From an uncultured Roseicyclus sp. (lineage in GTDB: Bacteria > Pseudomonadota > Alphaproteobacteria > Rhodobacterales > Rhodobacteraceae), in the NCBI GenBank assembly GCA_947491935.1, contig CANLLF010000002.1, forward strand, positions 744,001-808,000: 64,000 nt of DNA. Reading direction: 5' to 3'. Under the pieces are notes generated by a model that saw only the letters and a program-made list of their open reading frames with translations, was not told where the DNA came from and did not search any database. A program made the translations under genes and the position numbers. Position 1 is the first letter of the stretch; each line of letters opens with the position of its first letter. Below, in pieces: positions 16,671 to 25,005 of this stretch.

Positions 16671-17256
16671 TCGCTCCATCGCACGTGCCGTGCGGCAATG
16701 CCTTGGTCTTCGGATCATGGGCCGTCGGAAAAACGTCGCGTAAAGGAGTGGCTCGGCCACTCGGAAGCCATTTGGGACTATCAGCTTCGGGAACCATCGG
16801 TGAGCGGCCCCTTTTTCCGCACAGCAGCCGAAGCTCCCGTTCGGTTCGCTTTGTCAGGCACGAATGACCGGCTTCTTCGCTGCGTGGCAGCGCGACCGCA
16901 TAGCGGCGGCGACAGATGAAAATGCTGCAGTTGCAATGCGTAGAGCTTGGCCGGGTCCGCAAAGGGCTCGAAGCCGTCTTGCGGCGGTGCGGCAGCGCCA
17001 ACTTTACGCGCGCTCCAGAAGCAGCCGTTCGCAGGGCGCACGTTCTTCCTTATGATCAAGCGGCTGGTCGGCACGGCGGACACTTGGCAATCGGAGGCGG
17101 CCTTTGAGTGAACCGGGGCTCAACGACGGCCTCGAGCCCAAAGAGCAAAATGCTGCAGCATTACCGAATGTCGGCTCTGGTGAGCGTACACTAGATCATA
17201 TTAGCGAAACATGGTATTAGTGGTGGCTAATATAATCGTATCTGAGGATTATGATC
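16671..17256. other. Gene-free stretch, 586 bp, with degenerate repeat words
   Basis: No plausible gene. It contains scattered words of the dispersed repeat family, including AATGACCGGCTTCTTCGCTGCG (split here as AATGACCGG and CTTCTTCGCTGCG) near 16864 and AATGCTGCAGCATTACCGAATG near 17149-17170. The distal 60 bases form the AHSA1-ArsR promoter (17198-17236). Confidence 0.4.
17198..17236 (+). promoter_or_regulatory. Promoter and inverted repeat ahead of the AHSA1-ArsR operon
   Basis: ATATTAGC (17198-17205) and GCTAATAT (17226-17233) are perfect complements 20 bases apart. The right arm overlaps a consensus -10 box TATAAT (17231-17236). A third ATTAG lies between the arms. The -35 is weak. 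This is the expected design for repression by the ArsR protein encoded in the same operon. Confidence 0.5.
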
Positions 17257-17892
17257 ATGGATTTCGAAAGAGCGTTTGGTGCTGACATTCGCGAGGTCGG
17301 CAAAGGTGAGCGTGAGGGTCACCCCACGCACGTGGTTCGCGCCTCACGCACCTATCGGACCAGTCAGGCCGACTTATGGACTGCAATCACCGATAAACAG
17401 CGGATAGAACGCTGGTTCGGTAATGTCTCCGGCGACTTCAAACCCGGTGGACGGTTTTCCATCGAGGGCAACGCAGACGGCGACATAATCTCCTGCGATC
17501 CGCCGCATACCTTGGCCCTCACTTGGGAGTTTGGCGGAAACAAGAGTTGGGTCACTGCGACGATCCGGGATGTGGAGGACGGCGCTCTGTTGACGCTTGA
17601 ACACGAACTTCCAACTGACGAGGAAAGCGAAGCCCATTGGGAAAAATATGGCCCCGGCGCAACGGGTGTTGGCTGGGAAATGGCGATGCTTGGTCTGGAC
17701 GGCCATGTGCAAAGGAACGGCCAAAGTGTGATTGTGGCGGGTCAGGCATGGGCAGAAGGAAAAGACGGCAAGAGCAGGTTGCGTTTCTGGGCGGAGGCAT
17801 GGGGGAAGGCCCATGCTGAAGATGGCACGCCCATGAAGATCGCGATGGAAACTGCCGCTCGCACCGCAAATTTCTACACCGGGGAAGAGTAA
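17257..17892 (+). CDS. SRPBCC (AHSA1/CalC-type) domain protein
   Basis: A 211-residue START/SRPBCC-fold protein. Family features: VVRASRTYRTSQADLWTAIT (first strand and helix), RWFGNVSGDFKPGGRFS and LALTWEFGG (cavity strands). The helix-grip fold binds hydrophobic ligands. An ATG two codons upstream (17251) is possible but lies too close to GAGG; 17257 has a better spacing. Its stop codon overlaps the ArsR start (TAATG). AHSA1-ArsR pairs are widespread; in these the ArsR repressor controls the partner, and a stress or xenobiotic role is usual but unproven. Confidence 0.85.
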   Translation: MDFERAFGADIREVGKGEREGHPTHVVRASRTYRTSQADLWTAITDKQRIERWFGNVSGDFKPGGRFSIEGNADGDIISCDPPHTLALTWEFGGNKSWVTATIRDVEDGALLTLEHELPTDEESEAHWEKYGPGATGVGWEMAMLGLDGHVQRNGQSVIVAGQAWAEGKDGKSRLRFWAEAWGKAHAEDGTPMKIAMETAARTANFYTGEE

Positions 17893-18224
17893 TGCACGCT
17901 TTCGATGTTCTGTCGGACCCCGTACGACGCCGAACGCTGGAGCTGATAGCCCAGAAAGAGCACGCATCAGGTGAAATCGTCAACGTCATCGAAGCTGAAT
18001 TTGGCATTTCACAATCAGCAGTTTCACAGCATCTTCGCATCTTGCGCGATGCCGGATTTGCACAGGTGCGCAGAGAAGGTGCAAGACGGTGCTATTCGAT
18101 TGATCCAACAGGCTTCGAGGATGTGCAGGGGTGGCTTGATCAGCTTCGTCGCTATTGGGACTCCAAGATGGAGTCTCTTGCAACCGAGATTGAGCGAGGC
18201 AAGCGTTCCGGCACGACAAAGTAG
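17892..18224 (+). CDS. ArsR/SmtB-family repressor
   Basis: A 110-residue winged-helix protein that starts in the stop of the AHSA1 gene. Sequence MHAFDVLSDPVRRRTLELIA is the standard first helix, ISQSAVSQHLRILRDAGFAQ the HTH and RREGARRCYSIDP the wing. It lacks the ELCVCDL cysteine motif of metal-sensing ArsR proteins, so it is more likely of the SdpR/AHSA1-linked class. Probably represses its own operon through the inverted repeat at 17198-17233. Confidence 0.9.
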   Translation: MHAFDVLSDPVRRRTLELIAQKEHASGEIVNVIEAEFGISQSAVSQHLRILRDAGFAQVRREGARRCYSIDPTGFEDVQGWLDQLRRYWDSKMESLATEIERGKRSGTTK

Positions 18225-18532
18225 CTGTTGTCGGCTCAAAAGCGGTCACTGGAAGCGCTATGGTGAAGGTCGGCTAAGTCCCGCAAAGCGGACACCTGAT
18301 CTCTCAAAATGCTGCGCCATCCATGAATGTCCGCTTCGGTGACGCTGCGATGCGGCTTCGCGCTGTAGGTCAAGGTCGGCTATGGGCCGTTCCTGATGAT
18401 GAAACACTGTGCTCAGGCATTACATGCTGCGACCGATCCAACGGCGGCAGTGAGCCCATAGCTACCGAACTGCTGCGATGAGGCGAATGTCGGCATTGGC
18501 AATTTTGTGGACTTCTGATTACCGTGCCCCCC
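18225..18532. other. Intergenic region with dispersed repeats, 308 bp
   Basis: Holds the clear repeat copy at 18326-18390 plus partial words at 18227 (GTTGTCGGCTCAAAAGCGG), 18277 (AGTCCCGCAAAGCGGAC) and 18485 (GAATGTCGGCATTGG), suggesting several nested or tandem insertions. No gene seen. Confidence 0.45.
18326..18390 (+). repeat. Dispersed ~70-bp intergenic repeat, copy B
   Basis: Begins AATGTCCGCTTCGG, centre GCTGCGATGCGGC, ends GGTCGGCTATGGGCCGT. It matches copy A at 9657 closely, especially the shared GGTCGGCT(T/A)(G/T)GGGCCG end. Confidence 0.5.
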
Positions 18533-19027
18533 ATGGACTACGTGCAAATGTTGCGTGCTGCTGTCGGCAGTCGACCATTGGTCTTGGCTGGAACTTGCGT
18601 TCTGTTGTTTCGGCGCAAGAACGGTGGCGAGTTTCTCATGCAGCGACGAGCTGACAACGGTCTATGGTCAATGCCGGGTGGCATGATCGAACCGGGTGAG
18701 GCCGCCGAGGAAACTGCTACTCGAGAAGTTCATGAGGAAACAGGCTGGCACATGACACCTCCCCAATTTGTCACTTTGGTTTCCGGTAAAGAGACGTTTT
18801 GCCGGTATCCTAATGGTGACGAGGTGTTCAGTGTTACAGCTATCTATGCAGGTCTTGCTCTTGCTGAAGACCGACAAGCAGATGCATCAGAAACATTGGA
18901 GGTTAGATGGTGGCCAATTGATGAGCCGCTGAATGACGTCGGCTCACCTACAAAATTCATGTTTGCTCAATCAGCGCTCTCGCCGTCAAGTTTGAAGCAG
19001 CTCTTGGTGGCCCTACCCTCAGTCTAA
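18533..19027 (+). CDS. NUDIX hydrolase
   Basis: A 164-residue protein with a complete Nudix box: G-x5-E-x7-R-E-x-x-E-E-x-G read in GGMIEPGEAAEETATREVHE followed by ETGW. The start MDYVQMLRAAVGSRPL and VLLFRRKNGGEFLMQRR fit ADP-ribose/CoA-type or MutT-like family members that hydrolyse nucleoside diphosphates linked to another moiety. A GTG three codons upstream (18524) is also in frame; the ATG at 18533 matches family N-termini better. No clear Shine-Dalgarno. It stands alone between repeat-bearing gaps. Confidence 0.85.
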   Translation: MDYVQMLRAAVGSRPLVLAGTCVLLFRRKNGGEFLMQRRADNGLWSMPGGMIEPGEAAEETATREVHEETGWHMTPPQFVTLVSGKETFCRYPNGDEVFSVTAIYAGLALAEDRQADASETLEVRWWPIDEPLNDVGSPTKFMFAQSALSPSSLKQLLVALPSV

Positions 19028-19196
19028 AAATCAGCCGGACTTAAAAGCAGACGTAGCAGTCAAAAAACCATCTGTCCGCTTTGTCCCGCGAAGCTGACCT
19101 CTGTAGCCGCTGGCCGACCGAAGATCCTGAGTTGAACGGTCAGATGTCCGCTTCGAGCCCAGACCTAACACATGCTGCACGCAGCGCGAATGGCTG

Positions 19197-19652
19197 CTAT
19201 CGATCATTGATCGATGCTACGACCTCATATGCAGATGACGCGTCATTGAGGTGTTTCACCGCAGCTTTTCGCTCGTCCGCAGAATACTCTGCGGCGATCC
19301 GCTCGATTTCTCTCGCAACCCCGGAATAGATCGGCCCAAGGGTTTTGAAAAGGTAAGGTGTCGGATGGACGATAATCCCTCGCCGGTCGTCCGGGTCACG
19401 TTCACGCCTTGCTAGGTCTGCTTTTTCCAAACGGTCGAGCAACGTCGTGACGGACCCAGTGGTCAATCCCAACTCGGCTGCAATCTTGCTTGGCTTAACC
19501 GGTGCTTCTGCGAGCATGTTCAAACACCGCAGGTCGTTCCGGCTGACGCCGACGGTGTTGGCGGCTTTCGTATCGAGCCGGTCAATACTTGCGTACAATC
19601 TGCGGCACGCTCCGACCAGGTCCCGAGGCGTCGCTTCTTCGGAAGATGGCAT
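19197..19652 (-). CDS. MarR-family transcriptional regulator
   Basis: A 151-residue winged-helix regulator: KPSKIAAELGLTTGSVTTLL is the HTH and RRERDPDDRRGIIVHPTPY the wing. The frame can be read 10 codons further up from a TTG at 19682, but that start would lie inside an operator-like palindrome, so the ATG at 19652 is preferred. Divergent from the SRPBCC gene at 19743; the 90-bp gap contains two inverted repeats of TCAAG/CTTGA, the likely binding sites. Confidence 0.87.
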   Translation of the reverse strand: MPSSEEATPRDLVGACRRLYASIDRLDTKAANTVGVSRNDLRCLNMLAEAPVKPSKIAAELGLTTGSVTTLLDRLEKADLARRERDPDDRRGIIVHPTPYLFKTLGPIYSGVAREIERIAAEYSADERKAAVKHLNDASSAYEVVASINDR

Positions 19653-19671
19653 CAGCTGTCGTCCATTTAGC

Positions 19672-19719
19672 TTGACAATCAAGTTACTTGATATAGATCA
19701 TCGCTCAAGTGATACTTGA
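19672..19719 (+). promoter_or_regulatory. Divergent promoter with two MarR-type inverted repeats
   Basis: TTGACA (19672-19677) is a consensus -35 for the rightward SRPBCC gene. ATCAAG-TTA-CTTGAT (19678-19692) is a perfect 6-3-6 inverted repeat directly after it. TCAAGT-GAT-ACTTGA (19705-19719) is a second perfect 6-3-6 repeat. Both share the TCAAG/CTTGA half-site, and the sites would block RNA polymerase when occupied. Confidence 0.65.
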
Positions 19720-19742
19720 ACACAAGAACCATGGAGACTGAC

Positions 19743-20342
19743 ATGGAAATCGCGCTTTATGTTGTGCTGGGGCTGGTTGCGCTCATAGCCCTTTTGTCTG
19801 CGCTCGCGCCCGCGCGGGTGGAATACACTGAAGAGATAACGGTCAATGCACCCGTCCAGCAGGTCTATGACGACATCCGCCTGCAAGAGCATCTCATGCG
19901 TTGGTCGGCCTGGCCGAAGGAAACCAAATCGACCTGTACCGTCGAAGGCACGGATGGAGAAACGGGTGCCAAAACGGTGTTCTTCACTAAGGGCAAACGG
20001 GTTGGCCATCAGGAAGTTGTGCGCCTGAAAGAGAACGAGGAAATCGTTCTCACGCTTGTTGGCCCTGGGCCACCACATAGGCCGAAACTGACGTTTGAAC
20101 TTCGTCCTGAGGGCAAAGGGCGCACGCGCGTGTTTGCTCACTTCATCAACGAACTGCCGCGCCCATTTAACGCGATCTGGAGGTTTGCTGGTCTCACGAA
20201 ATGGACGAGGGAGATGCACCGGAAGGACCTCGCCGGTCTCAAGGCGTTCTCAGAGCCACCGCACCGAGACATGAACGGTGACGTTGTCGGGCGCCCACCG
20301 AAAGGAGAAAATCCTTACGAGCATAACAAGCAGGCGGCCTGA
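19743..20342 (+). CDS. Membrane-anchored SRPBCC (polyketide-cyclase-like) protein
   Basis: A 199-residue protein. Residues 1-22 (MEIALYVVLGLVALIALLSA) form an N-terminal membrane helix; the rest is an SRPBCC helix-grip domain (EEITVNAPVQQVYDDIRLQE, then beta strands with RVGHQEVVRLKENEEIV). Two earlier in-frame starts (TTG 19716, ATG 19731) exist, but GGAGA is spaced for 19743. Followed at 7 bases by a DUF1905/YdeI gene, with which it forms an operon. Opposite the MarR gene and probably repressed by it. Confidence 0.78.
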   Translation: MEIALYVVLGLVALIALLSALAPARVEYTEEITVNAPVQQVYDDIRLQEHLMRWSAWPKETKSTCTVEGTDGETGAKTVFFTKGKRVGHQEVVRLKENEEIVLTLVGPGPPHRPKLTFELRPEGKGRTRVFAHFINELPRPFNAIWRFAGLTKWTREMHRKDLAGLKAFSEPPHRDMNGDVVGRPPKGENPYEHNKQAA

Positions 20343-20349
20343 TCGTCAC

Positions 20350-20862
20350 ATGGGTTACTTCACCCACGAATTTGTCGGCGATATTGCCCTGCATGGCGTC
20401 GGCAAGTCGCGGGTGATCACCTACAAGGTTTTGTTCATGCCACCGCGTTTTGAGGCCGAACTGCCCTTCCAGACCTACCCGCGTTTGCGGGTGGAAGGTG
20501 AGATCGCCGACGTACCTGTGCGCGGTGCATGGATGCCGGTGGGTGACGGAAGGCGCTACTTCATTGTTTCGCCCGACATCAAGGCCAATACCGGTCTGGA
20601 CGTCGGCGATGAGGTGGAGATGCGGTTCAGAGTAGATGATCAGGACTACGTTGATGTCCCTGGCGCTTTACTGGCGGCTTTGAATTCGGACGATGCGGCG
20701 TCGGCGCAGTGGGACAAGCTGACAGCCGGAAAGAAACGGATGTTCACCAACCACGTCTTCTCTGCAAAGACCGCACCGACCGAACAACGTCGCGTTGACG
20801 AGGCGATGGCAGCGATCACAGAAGGGATCACGCTCCGCGACCTGCAACGACGTAAGGAATAG
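20350..20862 (+). CDS. DUF1905 / YdeI-OmpD-associated domain protein
   Basis: A 170-residue protein. Residues ~1-95 match DUF1905 (a small beta-barrel, with FEAELPFQTYPRLRVEGEIA and FIVSPDIKANTGLDVGDEVE). The C-terminus (~115-165) matches the helical YdeI/OmdA domain (AGKKRMFTNHVFSAKTAPTE followed by QRRVDEA). In enterobacteria YdeI is linked to antimicrobial-peptide resistance, but the molecular activity is unknown. It lies 7 bases after the SRPBCC gene and shares its promoter. Confidence 0.8.
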   Translation: MGYFTHEFVGDIALHGVGKSRVITYKVLFMPPRFEAELPFQTYPRLRVEGEIADVPVRGAWMPVGDGRRYFIVSPDIKANTGLDVGDEVEMRFRVDDQDYVDVPGALLAALNSDDAASAQWDKLTAGKKRMFTNHVFSAKTAPTEQRRVDEAMAAITEGITLRDLQRRKE

Positions 20863-20966
20863 GCTCCACCTATTCTAGCAGAAGCTGCCATTGGCGCGAG
20901 CATACTGAACGGCAGTTAAGTCCCCTCTTCGGTCATCTAAAAAGGCGGAACAACGCTGGTGCGGCC

Positions 20967-21037
20967 AATGTCCGCTAAGCGGGCCGCAAACGCAGCAATC
21001 TGGCAACCGGTCGAGTGACCGCTTTGGGCCGCTTTCG
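20967..21037 (+). repeat. Dispersed ~70-bp intergenic repeat, copy C
   Basis: Starts AATGTCCGCTAAGCGGGCCG, centre CAAACGCAGCAATCTGG, then GAGTGACCGCTTTGGGCCGC. Together with copies D and E it gives the clearest consensus of the family. Occupies the space between the YdeI-like gene and the convergent SDR gene. Confidence 0.55.
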
Positions 21038-21135
21038 AAGAGCGACCCACTGCACGCTGCAATCACAATGCCGCATCCTCTAGGCCCAACCGATGTGCAT
21101 TTGCCTTGCCGGTGTCGGTGACCGTGGCAATGGGA

Positions 21136-22089
21136 TCAGAGTTTCCACTCAAATCCTACAGCCTTTTCAGATTCATTCCAAAGCCTTGTCATGATAGCCT
21201 TGTCATGGGCATGAGCGTTCAATGTCCCTTTGCCGACTGGGCCTACCGCTTCCATTCTGCCCGTCGGGCCGTAGAGGGCGCGTTGCTCGGTCAGGGCCAC
21301 TTCGGTCGCACACATGGCCTCGGGGTATGAGCCCTGTTCCGCAGTCTGTACCATCGGCGTCTTGGTCATCAGCCACCAGAGGAACCGCATCGCTCGGCTT
21401 CCGCTGGTGGTGATTAGCGATGTGGCCGACGAACCCGGATGGCAGACGAAAACTTCGACATCCTTGCGCCCTGCAGCGGCCAACCGGTCCTGCAATTCGT
21501 AAGCAAACATCATTTGCGCCAGCTTGCTTTGCGAGTAAGCGGTATTTGCGCCGTAGCCCTCATCCCAGTTCATGTCATCGAACTTGATGGTCTTGAGACC
21601 CATGTTGTAGCCGAGGCTCGCAACAACCACGATCCGGCCCTTATTTTCTGCGATGCGCTCAAATAGCAGGCCATTGAGCAGAAAATGTCCGTAGTGGTTG
21701 GTGCCAAGCTGGCTTTCGAACCCGTCAACGGTCAGCTTGCGCGTCGGCACCTGCGCAATGGCCGCGTTGTTGATCAGTGCGTCGATCCGAGGCACCGTCT
21801 TCAGAACTTCTTCGGCAGCCTCGCGCACGCTGTCCAAAACGGACAGGTCCATGCGGATGAAGCTCACATCGGCTTTCGTGCCGAATTCCTGTTTCAGGTC
21901 CGCGATTGCCGCCTCGGATTTCTCGGCTGAGCGGTTCAGCATCACCACCTTGGCGTTCTTATTCAGAAGAATGCGCGCGGCCTGAAAGCCTGCGCCAGCG
22001 TTGGCGCCGGTGATGATGTAGGTCTTGCCTGACTGGTCGCCGAGGCGCTCGGGTGTCCAGCCTTTGGGTTCGAATGTCGTATCGGCCAT
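21136..22089 (-). CDS. Short-chain dehydrogenase/reductase (WWOX/retinol-dehydrogenase-like)
   Basis: A 317-residue extended-length classical SDR. NAD(P)-binding motif TGANAGAGFQAARIL, NNAA at ALINNAAIAQV, and catalytic Tyr-x-x-x-Lys in AYSQSKLAQM with Ser in VVVASLGYNM. The length and the C-terminal region resemble the light-dependent protochlorophyllide/WW-domain oxidoreductase subgroup often labelled SDR family oxidoreductase. Divergent from the AraC-type gene at 22224, which is the probable regulator; such SDR-AraC pairs are common. Substrate unknown. Confidence 0.85.
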   Translation of the reverse strand: MADTTFEPKGWTPERLGDQSGKTYIITGANAGAGFQAARILLNKNAKVVMLNRSAEKSEAAIADLKQEFGTKADVSFIRMDLSVLDSVREAAEEVLKTVPRIDALINNAAIAQVPTRKLTVDGFESQLGTNHYGHFLLNGLLFERIAENKGRIVVVASLGYNMGLKTIKFDDMNWDEGYGANTAYSQSKLAQMMFAYELQDRLAAAGRKDVEVFVCHPGSSATSLITTSGSRAMRFLWWLMTKTPMVQTAEQGSYPEAMCATEVALTEQRALYGPTGRMEAVGPVGKGTLNAHAHDKAIMTRLWNESEKAVGFEWKL

Positions 22090-22223
22090 TTTCAGTCTCC
22101 TGCCAGCCCAAATTGGCGGTTTGTGGTGTGTTTGCTTGAAGCCACAGATAGAGCTTTGCTGGGCTCAGAAATAGGCGATATCCTCTCGAATACTTGCCCA
22201 ATCGTCTCAACCCCATTGCAAAG

Positions 22224-23141
22224 ATGAAAGTCCTCTGTCAGCTAGAATGCACGAGCAAAGACCAGATCAGAAATCTAATCGAACTCCGTCTGCCAGAGGC
22301 AGGCATCGTCGATACCGCGTTGAAAGGCGTCCAGCTTTTCCGGGTGACCGAGGCCATGCCCTGCGTGCCTACCGTCTACGAGCCCACGGTGGTGGCTATT
22401 CTCAGTGGCACTAAAGAAGCTGTCTTGGACGGTGAGCACCACGTTTATGGTAGTGAAAAGTACCTACTGTGCCCCATGACTTTGCCGGTCGAAGCGGGCA
22501 CACCATTGGCTTCCAAGGACGATCCTCTGCTCGGCGTCGTGATTGCGCTGGAGCCAAGGATGATGCGGGAGCTCACCATGGAGATCGCGACCGCCGCTGG
22601 TGGCAACAAACAATTGCGGGATGGCGCGCCATCGGCTTTGGCATTGGCGTCCTGGGATGGTGGTTTCACGCAAGCACTGCTGCGGCTTCTCGATCTGCTC
22701 GAAAATCCAATTGATCTTGAGGTGCTCGGGCCAGGACGAATGCGTGAGTTGTGTTATGCGGTGCTCATGGGCGAAGCCGGTGCGGCGGCAAGACGGGCTT
22801 TTGGCGTCGGCAACGAAGTCGCGCGCACCATCGACTACGTCTCCACGCATTTGAACGAACAGGTCACCATCGACGATATGGCCGACAACGTTGGCATGAG
22901 CCGAGCGGTCTTCCATCGGCGGTTCAAGGAGGCCACGATAATGTCCCCGATCCAGTTCATCAAATCGATGCGGCTGAACAAGGCTGCCATGAAGATCGCC
23001 GAAGGAAAGACCGTATCAGAAGCAGCCTGGGATGTGGGCTATCAAAGCTCCTCTCAATTCAGCCGCGAGTTTAAGCGGATGTACGGTCAGTCACCCCGGC
23101 AATGGAGCCACGCGGCGCAGGTGCCAGAGCAACTGAACTAA
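22224..23141 (+). CDS. AraC-family transcriptional regulator
   Basis: A 305-residue regulator. Residues ~25-190 are an AraC N-terminal ligand-binding domain of the PF06719 type (VPTVYEPTVVAILSGTKEAV, LCPMTLPVEAG). The C-terminal ~100 residues hold two HTH motifs: TIDDMADNVGMSRAVFHRRF and VSEAAWDVGYQSSSQFSREF. A TTG 10 codons earlier (22194) is possible. It is divergent from the SDR gene at 22089 and is inferred to control it. Confidence 0.88.
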   Translation: MKVLCQLECTSKDQIRNLIELRLPEAGIVDTALKGVQLFRVTEAMPCVPTVYEPTVVAILSGTKEAVLDGEHHVYGSEKYLLCPMTLPVEAGTPLASKDDPLLGVVIALEPRMMRELTMEIATAAGGNKQLRDGAPSALALASWDGGFTQALLRLLDLLENPIDLEVLGPGRMRELCYAVLMGEAGAAARRAFGVGNEVARTIDYVSTHLNEQVTIDDMADNVGMSRAVFHRRFKEATIMSPIQFIKSMRLNKAAMKIAEGKTVSEAAWDVGYQSSSQFSREFKRMYGQSPRQWSHAAQVPEQLN

Positions 23142-23170
23142 GGTGCACCTTTTACTGTCGGCTTGCAGCG

Positions 23171-23243
23171 AATGTGCGGAAAGCGGGCTGCTACTGCAGC
23201 AATCCAGTCCATGGTTGAGTGACCGGTTTGGGCCGTCCATGCG
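23171..23243 (+). repeat. Dispersed ~70-bp intergenic repeat, copy D
   Basis: Begins AATGTGCGGAAAGCGGGCTG, centre CTACTGCAGCAATCC, ends GAGTGACCGGTTTGGGCCGT. Nearly the same layout as copy C (20967), including GAGTGACCG(C/G)TTTGGGCCG. Lies between the AraC gene and the convergent EamA gene. Confidence 0.55.
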
Positions 23244-23340
23244 TCGCCGGCTACCCTCGATCATGCCGACGGCGCGCCAGATCCAACGTCAGCGCTGAGC
23301 CCACCCAACTTATTCGTCAGCGTGCAGCGAACGATCGCTT

Positions 23341-24294
23341 TCATTCATCATTCGCTGCTGGAACCGGCATCGTTGAGGGCTTGTGAACGGCGACGCCGAT
23401 CATGACGAGGGCGACGCCCAGGACATCCACGGCGCTCGGAATCTGACGCAGGACGATCACACCGATGATCGTGGCGGTCGCAGGAAGGAGAGCGAGCAGG
23501 AACGCGAAGCTGGCGCGTGGCAGACGTGCCATTGCGAGCTGATCGCACACATAAGGAATGACGGACGAACAGATACCCACGGCAATCCCGGCTAAGACCA
23601 GCAACGGTGCGCCGAAGGCTTCGAGAGCTTGAACGAAGCCGATGGGCATGACGAAGATGAAGGCAGCAGTCATTGCGGCGCCCAAGCGTTCTACGCCGCC
23701 AGAAGCGCCCCCTTCAGAAATCTTGTGACCGAGGATGATGTAGAGGACGAACAGAGACCCGTTCAGCACGGCCCAGAATAGACCCAGAAGGTCAGACGTG
23801 AGTGCAGGTCCATCAGCCGCCAATAGCGATGGCACGTCGACCAGAAGAGTAACGCCGATAGTGGCGAAGGCGAAGGCCAGATAATTGCGGCCCGTGCGGA
23901 GACCCCAGAGGGCGATTCCAGTCGTCCCGACGAACTCGATGGCGGCGACCAGTGAGATCGGTAACCGGTCGAGCGCCAGATAGAAGGAGCTATTCATCAC
24001 CGCGAGACACCCGCCAAGCGCAAGCAGAAGAAGACGCTCGCGGGGAGACGATTTCTTGAACGTGCGCCAGGGTTTCGTGATCGGTGCGAAAACCAGTGCG
24101 GCTGACGCGATGCGGAACCAGGCAACGCCAAGCACACCAACGACCGGAAAAAGCAGAACCGCGAAAGCGGGGCCGAGATAGTGAAAAACGGCCGAGACGC
24201 CGAACCAAGCGTGAGGGGGAACAGCCTCGGACATGCGCGACATGGCTCCGGGGGCGTTGGCGACGGCGGGGTTTGCGGGAGCTTGATCTTTCAT
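23341..24294 (-). CDS. EamA/RhtA-like inner-membrane exporter
   Basis: A 317-residue ten-helix transporter of the drug/metabolite superfamily with two EamA repeats. RhtA-like features are AWFRIASAALVFAPITKPWR and CLAVMNSSFYLALDRLPISL, and the second repeat ends with LALLPATATIIGVIVLRQIP. The start at 24294 (MKDQAPANP) is preferred to one 5 codons upstream. RhtA exports threonine and homoserine. The Lrp-type gene is divergent with an operator-like palindrome covering this start, so an amino-acid exporter controlled by amino-acid levels is a reasonable inference. Confidence 0.85.
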   Translation of the reverse strand: MKDQAPANPAVANAPGAMSRMSEAVPPHAWFGVSAVFHYLGPAFAVLLFPVVGVLGVAWFRIASAALVFAPITKPWRTFKKSSPRERLLLLALGGCLAVMNSSFYLALDRLPISLVAAIEFVGTTGIALWGLRTGRNYLAFAFATIGVTLLVDVPSLLAADGPALTSDLLGLFWAVLNGSLFVLYIILGHKISEGGASGGVERLGAAMTAAFIFVMPIGFVQALEAFGAPLLVLAGIAVGICSSVIPYVCDQLAMARLPRASFAFLLALLPATATIIGVIVLRQIPSAVDVLGVALVMIGVAVHKPSTMPVPAANDE

Positions 24295-24308
24295 GCATCT
24301 ATAATGCA
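24294..24308. promoter_or_regulatory. Candidate Lrp-type operator
   Basis: TGCAT-CTATA-ATGCA is a perfect 5-5-5 inverted repeat with an AT-rich centre, in the 47-bp gap between the EamA and Lrp start codons and touching the EamA start. Lrp/AsnC proteins bind 15-bp sites of this size and symmetry. Confidence 0.5.
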
Positions 24309-24341
24309 AGGTGAAAATAGATCTCGATATGGAGAATAGCT

Positions 24342-24845
24342 ATGCCGTCAACCGCATTACAAGCAACAAAGAAGGTAAAGGCATCTGATAACCTTCGATC
24401 AGAAGATACCCGCCTTGACAGTGTCGACGCCGCGATTCTGCGCGAGCTGTGCGCGGATGCCCGCATTCCCCGTGCCGAGCTATCGCGCCGCGTAGGCCTT
24501 TCCGCCCCAAGCGTGGCGGACCGTGTGCGGCGACTTGAGGATGTGGGCATCATCACAGGCTACGGTGCGCGCATCGACCCGGCCCGCCTTGGCTACGGCT
24601 TGACGATCCTCATCCGAGCGCGCCCGCTGCCCGGCGAGATGAAGAACATGATCGAGGCGATCCAGGAGACGCCGCAGATCGTCGCTTGTGATCGTGTGTC
24701 TGGCGAGGATTGCTTCGTTGCGCGGGCGCACGTCCGCGACGTGGCCGAGATGGAGACTGTGATCGACCGGATCGTGCCCTTCGGAGCGACCAACTCTTCC
24801 ATTGTTCAGTCTTCGCCCGTCGAAGAGCGCTTGGTCGAGCTTTAG
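24342..24845 (+). CDS. Lrp/AsnC-family transcriptional regulator
   Basis: A 167-residue protein. The HTH DARIPRAELSRRVGLSAPSV followed by ADRVRRLEDVGII is typical, and the C-terminal RAM domain (GLTILIRARPLPGEMKNMIE, then VSGEDCFVARAHV, the family G-x-x-D/C-F motif) binds amino acids. The N-terminal 25 residues precede the usual start of Lrp proteins. It is divergent from the EamA exporter and probably controls it. Confidence 0.9.
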   Translation: MPSTALQATKKVKASDNLRSEDTRLDSVDAAILRELCADARIPRAELSRRVGLSAPSVADRVRRLEDVGIITGYGARIDPARLGYGLTILIRARPLPGEMKNMIEAIQETPQIVACDRVSGEDCFVARAHVRDVAEMETVIDRIVPFGATNSSIVQSSPVEERLVEL

Positions 24846-24934
24846 GTCTAGGCCTAAATGCTGACCATCATCAAATGGCGCGTCCGTCCGCGATCTCTGA
24901 TTTAAAGACTGCCCAGATTTTTGCGCTTATTGCG

Positions 24935-25005
24935 AATGACCGCAAAGTGGGCTGCGACCGCAGCATCTTGACCGATCGCTGAATGGCAGGATTGGGCCGC
25001 ATTCG
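24935..25005 (+). repeat. Dispersed ~70-bp intergenic repeat, copy E
   Basis: Begins AATGACCGCAAAGTGGGCTG, centre CGACCGCAGCATC, ends GAATGGCAGGATTGGGCCGC. Located downstream of the Lrp gene in a 456-bp gap that otherwise shows nothing recognisable up to the ABC exporter pseudogene. Confidence 0.55.

Noticed and set aside
24841-24858. TTTAGG-TCTAGG-CCTAAA hairpin at the end of the Lrp gene
   Set aside because: Six-pair stem, no T-tract, and overlaps the coding end; too weak to call a terminator.
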